NCBI GenBank assembly: GCA_946480925.1
Contig: CAMLLU010000020.1
Location: forward strand, 14,643 to 78,642
DNA from: an uncultured Rivibacter sp.
GTDB taxonomy: Bacteria > Pseudomonadota > Gammaproteobacteria > Burkholderiales > Burkholderiaceae
Length of the DNA stretch: 64,000 bases
Direction of reading: 5' to 3'
Shown here: positions 58,280-64,000 of the stretch, piece after piece
How the letters are laid out: every line of letters begins with the position of its first letter
How positions within the stretch are numbered: position 1 is the stretch's first letter
The notes under the pieces: model-generated
Database searches by the model: none
Told to the model about the DNA's origin: nothing
Seen by the model: only the letters and a program-made list of their open reading frames with translations
Program-made: the position numbers and the translations under genes

Positions 58280-58774
58280 TCAAAGGCTTGGCTGTAAATG
58301 TGCTGGTACAGCGTGCAGGTAGTACCCCTGCAGCTCCTGCACGAACGCGGCTCTCGCCTCGACAGCCAGTTCGAAGGCTGCATCGAAACCGAACCGTGAG
58401 ACGGAGAACGACTTGCTGCGAGCTGGCTTGACGCCATCGGGCGTCTGCGCCTGCCAGAACAGGTACTCCACTTCTTGGCCCGCGGCGTTGCGCCGTCTCT
58501 GGCGCTTGAGGTAGACACCTGGGTACCCCGATGAGTTGTTGCTGCGCACAAGCTGGCTGTATTCGGCCTTGGTCAGCGGCCGGGCCTCGTGCGCGACACG
58601 ATCCCGCCACGCCTTGGCGGCCACCAACGCCGAGTCCATCGAGCCATAGCGCGCCGCGCTGAAACAGCGTAGGTACTCCTCGCCCCGGCGCACCAGCGTC
58701 ACGCGCCAGCCGGGGCTTTCTCCGGTCAGCGGACGGATGCCGTACATCTCGTCGGGTTGTCTGCGGTAGGCCAT
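58280..58774 (-). CDS. AP2-domain protein
   Basis: A 164-residue protein with a clear bacterial AP2/ERF-type DNA-binding domain at about 80-140: SNNSSGYPGVYLKRQRRRNAAGQEVEYLFWQAQTPDGVKPARSKSFSVSRFGFDAAFELAVEAR (G-V-x(n)-W-x-A, then F-x-x-x-A-x-x-A-R). The N-terminal half (GIRPLTGESPGWRVTLVRRGEEYLRCFSAARYGSMDSALVAAKAWRDRVA) looks like a second, weaker AP2 copy. No endonuclease domain is attached. It lies just downstream of the T6SS immunity operon, beyond the terminator at 58840. Role: unknown, probably DNA binding. Confidence 0.85.
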   Translation of the reverse strand: MAYRRQPDEMYGIRPLTGESPGWRVTLVRRGEEYLRCFSAARYGSMDSALVAAKAWRDRVAHEARPLTKAEYSQLVRSNNSSGYPGVYLKRQRRRNAAGQEVEYLFWQAQTPDGVKPARSKSFSVSRFGFDAAFELAVEARAAFVQELQGYYLHAVPAHLQPSL

Positions 58775-58839
58775 ACGGGCTTCAGCTCACTTGGGCGGTA
58801 CGTGGGGGCAGCTACAGCGTCAGCTGATGGCTCAGAAAG

Positions 58840-58867
58840 AGCCCTCGCGGATTGCTCCGCGAGGGCT
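58840..58867 (-). terminator. Strong intrinsic terminator after the immunity operon
   Basis: A perfect 12-bp stem, AGCCCTCGCGGA and TCCGCGAGGGCT, with a 4-nt loop. Read on the minus strand it is followed by CTTTCTGAG, a short T-rich run. It lies 86 bp after the stop of the second immunity gene. Confidence 0.8.
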
Positions 58868-58952
58868 GAAGTCCCGGTCCGATTCAAGGAGGGAGGAAGC
58901 ACCGCGCATTGCGCGGAAGGACCGGGCGGGGTCAAAACTCATCGCCGCAGCG

Positions 58953-60098
58953 TCATTGACCTTGCTGCTCATCCCACTGCCAGATGGTGGTGCCGTAGTC
59001 GGTGCTGAATGCCGGCATCACCTCACCTTGCTGGAAGTGCCGGCGGCTGCCAGCCTTCGCGGGCGTGAACCACCAGCCGTCGCGCGGGCATTGTTGGCCA
59101 CCCTCTACGCGCAAACGCGTTGCACCGGCCTCATTGCCTGAGTTGGCCGGCACGGCCTGCTCGTCGTCATACTCGCCTTCGATGCGTTCGACGAAATACC
59201 ACTTGCAGGGGCGTTCGCTGAAGCTGCTGAACGCAAGCGCTGAGCTTCCTAGTTTTGGATTGCGGGCTATGCGATCGATCGAAGCAAGGCCAAAGTCATC
59301 GGCTTCCTTGTTCTGCATTGCACGAATGGCAATAGCGGCCATACGCGAGTCATCGACCCACAAGGAGTCGCGGCCAGCTTCTGTCAGGAGCTTCGAGCCG
59401 AAGGCAGTAAAGCAGCGGGCGTTTCCAAGGGCGCCGGCAGTGGCATAGGGCTCGGCTCCACGCCATGCAAACTGAAGGCTTGCATGGGAGTCGTCTTGGG
59501 CCACGTACACCCCGGTGCGTGGAGGTCGTTCACCGGTTTCAGATTCGATATCAGTGCGGACACGAAACTTTGGCAGGCGGGGAAACAGGGCGGCCTTTTC
59601 ACGCCAAGCCAAGGTCATGGAGAAATCATCGAGAGAACCACCTTCCCGTACCGCTTTGTCGTGTTCGAATGCGTAGCGAAACACATGGTTCGCTTGGAGT
59701 GAGAACTGCTGCTCTTCTTCCGGTGTCATCCACAACGACGAGTGTTCGCTGATCATGCGGGCGCACTGCGAGGCTCCGGTGATGCCGTACACGTCGTTCG
59801 CCACCTGCGCGATGTGCCAGATGGTCGACTTCCTGAAGTCCTCCAGCGCCGGAAACACGAAGGTGGACCAGTTCGTCGCCGTGTCGCGCACGCCCCAGCG
59901 TTCGTTGGTCAGCAGTTCATCGCGGCCCTGCAGCTTGGCCAGCGTCAGGTTCACGTCCACGCCCTTGATCAGCGCGTCGATCAGGTCCTTCAACCCCTGC
60001 AGGTACTCCCGCGAGGTCCAGTGGTACAGCAGCGTGGCCTGGCGCTTTTGCTGCAGCGAGAGCTTGTATTCGGGGTAGCCGCCCAGCGGTTGTGGCAT
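58953..60098 (-). CDS. T6SS immunity protein homologue, copy 2 (Imm71/72-like)
   Basis: A 381-residue protein starting at PQPLGGYPEYKLSLQQKRQATLLYHWTSREYLQGLKDLIDALI. It is a tandem paralogue of the protein at 60110-61279: residues about 4-125 and the last about 60 are nearly identical, and the middle (about 135-320) is strongly diverged. The C-terminal block CPRDGWWFTPAKAGSRRHFQQGEVMPAFSTDYGTTIWQWD is what leads me to the Imm71/72 immunity families linked to T6SS and polymorphic toxins; this assignment is from memory. The start at 60098 is 11 bp after the stop of copy 1. No signal peptide was seen. It is the last gene of the operon. Confidence 0.8.
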   Translation of the reverse strand: MPQPLGGYPEYKLSLQQKRQATLLYHWTSREYLQGLKDLIDALIKGVDVNLTLAKLQGRDELLTNERWGVRDTATNWSTFVFPALEDFRKSTIWHIAQVANDVYGITGASQCARMISEHSSLWMTPEEEQQFSLQANHVFRYAFEHDKAVREGGSLDDFSMTLAWREKAALFPRLPKFRVRTDIESETGERPPRTGVYVAQDDSHASLQFAWRGAEPYATAGALGNARCFTAFGSKLLTEAGRDSLWVDDSRMAAIAIRAMQNKEADDFGLASIDRIARNPKLGSSALAFSSFSERPCKWYFVERIEGEYDDEQAVPANSGNEAGATRLRVEGGQQCPRDGWWFTPAKAGSRRHFQQGEVMPAFSTDYGTTIWQWDEQQGQ

Positions 60099-60109
60099 CG
60101 ACACGTCGC

Positions 60110-61279
60110 TTACCCGCCCTGCCGCTCGTCCCACTGCCAGATGGTGGAGCCGTAGTCGGTGCTGAAAGCAGGCATTACCTCGCCTTGTTGGAAGCGGCGG
60201 CGGCTGCCGGCCTTGGCGGGTGTGAACCAGAAGCCTTCGCGAGGGCAGGGCTGGCCGGCGTCGCAGCGCAGGCGTGTCGTGGCGGCCCCGCTGCCCACAG
60301 AGGTGCTTGGCAGGGTCATTTCCTCATCGTCGTACTCGCCTTCGATGCGCTCGACGAAGTACCACTTGCAGGGACGAGAAACGAAAGCTGCCGAAGATAC
60401 GAACGCTCGCGCGTTGTATTCGGTGACACCGACCGACAAATATGCAGGATCGTTGCGCAGCACAGCATCAGCCTCTGGCATTTTTGTGAAGGCAAACATG
60501 GCGGCTTTGTCCACCCAAAGGGCCTGCCTACCAGCGGTCGCCAAGGCCTGCAGGCCGAGATCGTTGAACGTCGTACAAGGACCAAGCGCACCACTCTCGT
60601 CATTCCTTGATGTTCGCCCCTTCCAGGCAAACTGCAGCGTGCCATGTGGATCGTCCTGTGGAACGTATACACCAGTACACGGCGGCAGATGGCCTGTTTC
60701 GGCCTCGATGTCCGTGCGCACGTGGAACTTCGGCAAACGAGGGAATCGCGCCGTGTTCTCGACCCATTCCAGCACCATGTCGGAATCGCTGAGAGGACGA
60801 TAGCCGGTGGAGCCCACCACCTCGTTGTGTTTGGCTGCGTACCGGTAGACCTCCTCGAACTGCGCCTGGAAACGTTCCTGCTCCTCGGGCGTCATCCACA
60901 GCGATGAGTGTTCGCTGATCATGCGGGCGCACTGCGAAGCCCCGGTGTTGCCGTACACCTCGTTGGCCACCTGCGCGATGTGCCAGATCGTGGACTTCCT
61001 GAAGTCCTCCAGTGCCGGGAACACCAAGGTGGACCAGTTCGCAGCCGTGTCGCTCACGCCCCATCGTTCATTGGTCAGCAGCTCATTGCGGCCCTGCAGC
61101 TTGGCCAGCGTCAGGTTCACGTCGGCGCCCTTGATCAGGGTGTCAATCAGGTCCTTCAGGCCCTGCAGATATTCGCGCGAGGTCCAGTGGTACAGCAGCG
61201 TGGCTTGGCGCTTCTGCTGCAGCGAGAGCTTGTATTCCGGGTAGCCGCCCAGCGGCTTGCCAAACAGGTCGGTCGTCAT
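60110..61279 (-). CDS. T6SS immunity protein homologue, copy 1 (Imm71/72-like)
   Basis: A 389-residue protein starting TTDLFGKPLGGYPEYKLSLQQKRQATLLYHW, directly after the toxin gene (10-bp gap), which is the usual place of the cognate antitoxin. It shares an almost identical N-terminal 120 residues and C-terminal 60 residues (RPCKWYFVERIEGEYDDE, CPREGFWFTPAKAGSRRRF) with copy 2, while the middle differs. The middle is therefore the likely toxin-contact part. Cytoplasmic, as no signal peptide is visible. Confidence is high for a paralogous pair and moderate for the family name. Confidence 0.82.
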   Translation of the reverse strand: MTTDLFGKPLGGYPEYKLSLQQKRQATLLYHWTSREYLQGLKDLIDTLIKGADVNLTLAKLQGRNELLTNERWGVSDTAANWSTLVFPALEDFRKSTIWHIAQVANEVYGNTGASQCARMISEHSSLWMTPEEQERFQAQFEEVYRYAAKHNEVVGSTGYRPLSDSDMVLEWVENTARFPRLPKFHVRTDIEAETGHLPPCTGVYVPQDDPHGTLQFAWKGRTSRNDESGALGPCTTFNDLGLQALATAGRQALWVDKAAMFAFTKMPEADAVLRNDPAYLSVGVTEYNARAFVSSAAFVSRPCKWYFVERIEGEYDDEEMTLPSTSVGSGAATTRLRCDAGQPCPREGFWFTPAKAGSRRRFQQGEVMPAFSTDYGSTIWQWDERQGG

Positions 61280-61289
61280 CGGGGTGTGT

Positions 61290-62927
61290 TCAGTAATTCG
61301 TCACTTGGCCGGGCAATGCGGGCAGGCCGATCCTGGCATCGCGCCACTGCTCATCGAAGTCGGTCGCGCCCCAGCCGGTGTCCAGCGGTCCCTTGATGTT
61401 GGGGTGGTTGATCCGCTCGCGGATGGCCACGTAGGTGGCCTTCTCCGCCTCGGGCAGCTTCCCGAAATCTTCACGGCTGATGGGGTAGCGCGTATCCAGG
61501 CTGCCCTTGTCGCCGCGCCGGTAGTACCGCGTGGTGTCAAATTCACCGGGCTTGGGCTTGAAGACGACTTGGTCCCAGCCGCCTTCCAGGTGGGCGTCAA
61601 GCTTGTCCATCGGATCCTTGAACTGACTCGATGCCGGGCCGCGCCACACGTTGAGCGTCTGGGCGGCCGGCACTTCCAGCACCACGAACTGGCCGTTGGG
61701 ATTCCAGTCTGGCCATACCGCGAGGTACTTGCGCCAGGCAGCCTTCGGGTCGGGCGAGGCCATGATCTTCTGCCACACGTCTTCCGGCACCCAGCAGTCG
61801 CCCATCGCGCCGTTGCTGGGCGAGACCACGCGGTACAGCTTGGTGGGTCCCTTGATCTGGACAGCGGCCATCTTGTGGAAGGACATGATGTTGTCGTCGG
61901 TGAGCTCCGGCCAGAGCTCGCCCCGTTCCGCCGCCAGTTTGCGCTCAGCGGCGGAGAGGTGCTTGCCGGTCATTTGGTCTACGAGCTTGTCGCGTGCATC
62001 CTTGACCTTCTGCTGCGACCACTCCAATCCCCTCCCCTTGCTCAACCAGCTCGGCGGCGGCTCGGTGGTGCGCATGAGCGTTATCGCATGGGCCTGGGGC
62101 AGCGTGCCGCGGAAGTGGATGTTGTGGGCGTCGAGGATGCCGTGGCGCACCAGCAGGTGCTCCATTTCCAGCCGCTGCGCCAGCGTGCCGAGGATGCGTT
62201 GCAGCAGCTCGTCCACCTTGGCCAGCGGCTGCGGTGCCTTCTGGCGCACGCGCTCGACCAGCGCGATGGCCTGCTTGGCCTTGTCACCCACCTTGGGCAG
62301 CCAGGTCACCTTCTCCAGCAGCCGCTTCATCACGCCGATGGTCCCGTCGAACGCAGCCAGCAGCGCACGGGTGTTGGCCTGCTTCTGCAGCTCACGCACG
62401 CCCTTGGCCAGCCACTGGAACACCTCGTCCACCCGTTTGCTGCGCAGGTAGGCCTGCACCTCCTTCTTGCGCAGGAAGGTGATGACCCAGCCCATGCTGG
62501 CGTCGATCGCCTTGGCGACGTGGTCGATGCCATGGCGGCGCACGAAGGTGAAGACGATCTTCAGCACACCCTTGAGCGCGCTGCCCAGCGTGGGGATCAG
62601 GCCGATGAGCGTGAGCGCCAGCGCCACCCACTTCCAGGTGTTGTCCTCGCGCTCGTCGCTGGTGGCGATGGCGCGGCAGTTGGCGATCAGGTCGCGGATG
62701 TCGCAGATCTGGTCGGCCAGCGGGATCATCGACACGGCCGCGTCGAACGCGATCTGGCCGGTGGAGCGGTTGTCGTTGAAGTCGCCCTGGAGGGCTTCCC
62801 ACAGCCACTCCCAGGTGCTTTTGTCGTCGGGCGGCGGCTGGCCGGTTTCCCAGGCCAGCGCGGCGCGCAGTTCGGTGTCGTTGGCCGGCGCCGGCTCGGC
62901 GGCGGCCTCCTTGATGACGGCGGACAT
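61290..62927 (-). CDS. Putative T6SS effector (toxin) with membrane N-terminal region
   Basis: A 545-residue protein between vgrG and the immunity genes. Residues 38-85 (STWEWLWEALQGDFNDNRSTGQIAFDAAVSMIPLADQICDIRDLIANC) and the hydrophobic pair near 98-128 (WKWVALALTLIGLIPTLGSALKGVLKIVFTFV) are the pre-toxin region seen in many Burkholderiales T6SS toxins. A helical, Lys/Gln-rich middle follows. The C-terminal domain (about 360-545) starts GPTKLYRVVSPSNGAMGDCWVP and has VVLEVPAAQTLNVWRGPASSQ and LEGGWDQVVF; the order R366, then G-x-x-W/A segments, then a GG-x-x-Q strand resembles ADP-ribosyltransferase/TNT-type NADase folds, but that is inference only. Gaps: 24 bp after vgrG, 10 bp before the first immunity gene. 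Confidence 0.78.
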   Translation of the reverse strand: MSAVIKEAAAEPAPANDTELRAALAWETGQPPPDDKSTWEWLWEALQGDFNDNRSTGQIAFDAAVSMIPLADQICDIRDLIANCRAIATSDEREDNTWKWVALALTLIGLIPTLGSALKGVLKIVFTFVRRHGIDHVAKAIDASMGWVITFLRKKEVQAYLRSKRVDEVFQWLAKGVRELQKQANTRALLAAFDGTIGVMKRLLEKVTWLPKVGDKAKQAIALVERVRQKAPQPLAKVDELLQRILGTLAQRLEMEHLLVRHGILDAHNIHFRGTLPQAHAITLMRTTEPPPSWLSKGRGLEWSQQKVKDARDKLVDQMTGKHLSAAERKLAAERGELWPELTDDNIMSFHKMAAVQIKGPTKLYRVVSPSNGAMGDCWVPEDVWQKIMASPDPKAAWRKYLAVWPDWNPNGQFVVLEVPAAQTLNVWRGPASSQFKDPMDKLDAHLEGGWDQVVFKPKPGEFDTTRYYRRGDKGSLDTRYPISREDFGKLPEAEKATYVAIRERINHPNIKGPLDTGWGATDFDEQWRDARIGLPALPGQVTNY

Positions 62928-62951
62928 GTTGTTTTGCTTTTTTGGGTTGCG

Positions 62952-64000
62952 TCAGCCGAGCAGGTCGCGGGTCGAGGGCCAGCGCTCGTCGCGGTCGGCC
63001 GGCCGGGGTTTGTAGAGCACCTTGGTGACGGGCTTGTTGTCGACGTTCTCGTGACGGCCGCGTCCCTGGGGATCTAGCGTGCCCGCCAGCGGTGCCACAC
63101 CGGCCAGGTGGACTTCGTAGTCGGCCGCGTCGATGGCGGCGCCGGTTTCCTCGTCGAGGTACTGCACCGCCACCCAGTGCTGCGGTTCGGCGGCGGCCCC
63201 CTGCGGCAACACGGGCAGGATGGCGCCGCCGAAGGCACCGCCGCCCCAGTCGTGCGTGGCCCCCTTGACCGTGAAGCTGCCCGGCGCGATGAGGTCGATG
63301 TTGGCGCCGTCGAGCTTGACCTGGGCGCCCCCGGCGGTCAGCGTGATGCTGGTCTTGGCGACGAGGGTGATCTCGCCGTGGCTGCTGGTGACCTGCACGT
63401 CCTGGTCGGCCAGCAGCTCCAGCGCATCGGTGTGGGCGCGCAGGCTCAGCGGCCCGTTCGCGGCCTTGGCCTGGAGGCCCCCGCTGTGCGTGAACCAGCT
63501 GGTGGTCTGGCCGCTGACGCTGCTGTAGGTGTGGGCGGCCGTGAGCTGCACGTCGCCTTGTGCGACAAAGCTCAGGTCCTGCCCGGCGTACAGCGTGGTG
63601 CTCTGTGGGCTCACGAAGGCGGCGCTGCTGGGGGTGTCCAGCACCACGTACGGCTGGGCAAAGCGTTCGGTCGGGTCACCCAGTTCACGGCTGCCGGGCC
63701 GGGCCTTTTGGGCCGGCTGTCCGTTGACCGGGCCGTCGTACTGGCCGTCCTGTTCGGGGTCGAGCCCCTGGATCGTCTGGTCCCAGCTGTGGCCGGCGGT
63801 GTGGGCGTCGAGCTTGGCGGCCTGGGCACGGGCCGCCGCGTTGCTGAGCTGCTGCCCCAGCGCCTGCGCGGCCTTGAGCTGGGCCAGCGCCTCGGCCACG
63901 TCCATCTGCGTGCCCTCGACGCTGTGGCCGTGTTGCGGTCTTGCCGTGCTGCTGACCAAGACCCCCTGGCCGGCGCGCACGGTGGCCCAGCCCTGGGTGA
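62952..64000 (-). CDS. T6SS VgrG spike protein, C-terminal part (runs off right edge)
   Basis: About 349 residues are visible; the N-terminus lies beyond the window. The visible frame enters as QGWATVRAGQGVLVSSTARPQHGHSVEGTQMDVAEALAQLK, the conserved VgrG segment, and goes on into the DUF2345 domain with repeated beta-helix strands (ALELLADQDVQVTSSHGEITLVAKTSITLTAGGAQVKLDGANIDLIAPGSFTVKGATHDWGGG). A C-terminal extension (about 250-349; WVAVQYLDEETGAAIDAADYEVHLAGVAPLAGTLDPQGRGRHENV) has the transthyretin-like form of cargo-adaptor tails that fasten the effector to the spike tip. It begins the operon vgrG-toxin-immunity-immunity. Confidence 0.93.
   Translation of the reverse strand, partial: TQGWATVRAGQGVLVSSTARPQHGHSVEGTQMDVAEALAQLKAAQALGQQLSNAAARAQAAKLDAHTAGHSWDQTIQGLDPEQDGQYDGPVNGQPAQKARPGSRELGDPTERFAQPYVVLDTPSSAAFVSPQSTTLYAGQDLSFVAQGDVQLTAAHTYSSVSGQTTSWFTHSGGLQAKAANGPLSLRAHTDALELLADQDVQVTSSHGEITLVAKTSITLTAGGAQVKLDGANIDLIAPGSFTVKGATHDWGGGAFGGAILPVLPQGAAAEPQHWVAVQYLDEETGAAIDAADYEVHLAGVAPLAGTLDPQGRGRHENVDNKPVTKVLYKPRPADRDERWPSTRDLLG

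Overview
The window is GC-rich chromosomal DNA from a betaproteobacterium, most probably of the order Burkholderiales. Grounds for this are the very GC-rich third codon positions, an orphan TctC/Bug-type binding protein, an AcrR-RND-OprM efflux operon, an Imm71/72-like pair behind a VgrG, and the style of the dispersed intergenic repeats. The genus cannot be told from the sequence alone. About 60 genes are supported. No rRNA, tRNA, transposase, integrase or CRISPR array was seen.

Layout. 1-6.6 kb: the de novo NAD genes nadB (+) and nadA/nadC (-), with a ComFB-like gene, flanked by two diverged paralogues of an unknown protein family, one of which ends in a roadblock/LC7-like domain. 6.7-15.9 kb: an AraC regulator with a divergent MFS transporter, then a TetR-controlled catabolic operon (Bug receptor, Gfo/Idh/MocA dehydrogenase, DUF993 aldolase-like protein, TIM-barrel isomerase) and a divergent thiamine-diphosphate enzyme; the substrate is unknown. 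15.9-25.2 kb: housekeeping and accessory genes (rlmB, a class III sirtuin, upp, an MFS exporter, a D-2-hydroxyacid dehydrogenase, LysE, crcB, a P-loop ATPase). 25.3-27.8 kb: a penicillin acylase homologue. 27.9-30.7 kb: a small probably acquired segment (secreted protein, YdcZ exporter, LysR) lying between a response-regulator stump and a secretin C-terminal stump. 30.7-38.6 kb: DUF72, acrR and a complete tripartite RND efflux system with a near-canonical AcrR operator. 38.7-47.3 kb: DUF2726, a LapG-like protease, a class A PBP, a hybrid histidine kinase with an unusual degenerate partner, a small exported protein and a solitary ABC binding protein. 47.4-56.1 kb: two GH13 enzymes, a frameshifted glycosyltransferase, a shortened PIG-L deacetylase, and stress-type genes (BON, CBS, DUF4142, zinc ribbon, DUF892), with several structured repeats. 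56.2-58.8 kb: a membrane protein, a haem-oxygenase-fold redox protein and an AP2-domain protein. 58.9-64 kb (right edge): a type VI secretion cargo operon, vgrG -> toxin -> two tandem mosaic Imm71/72-like immunity genes, closed by a strong terminator.

How it works together: most of the window is metabolic and envelope maintenance. The most interesting parts are the T6SS toxin with its two recombined immunity genes, the TetR-operator pair that ties an uncharacterised catabolic pathway together, the degenerate kinase-like receiver protein, the roadblock-tailed paralogue pair around the NAD genes, and a 162-bp near-perfect palindromic element. All calls come from reading the sequence; no database search was possible.
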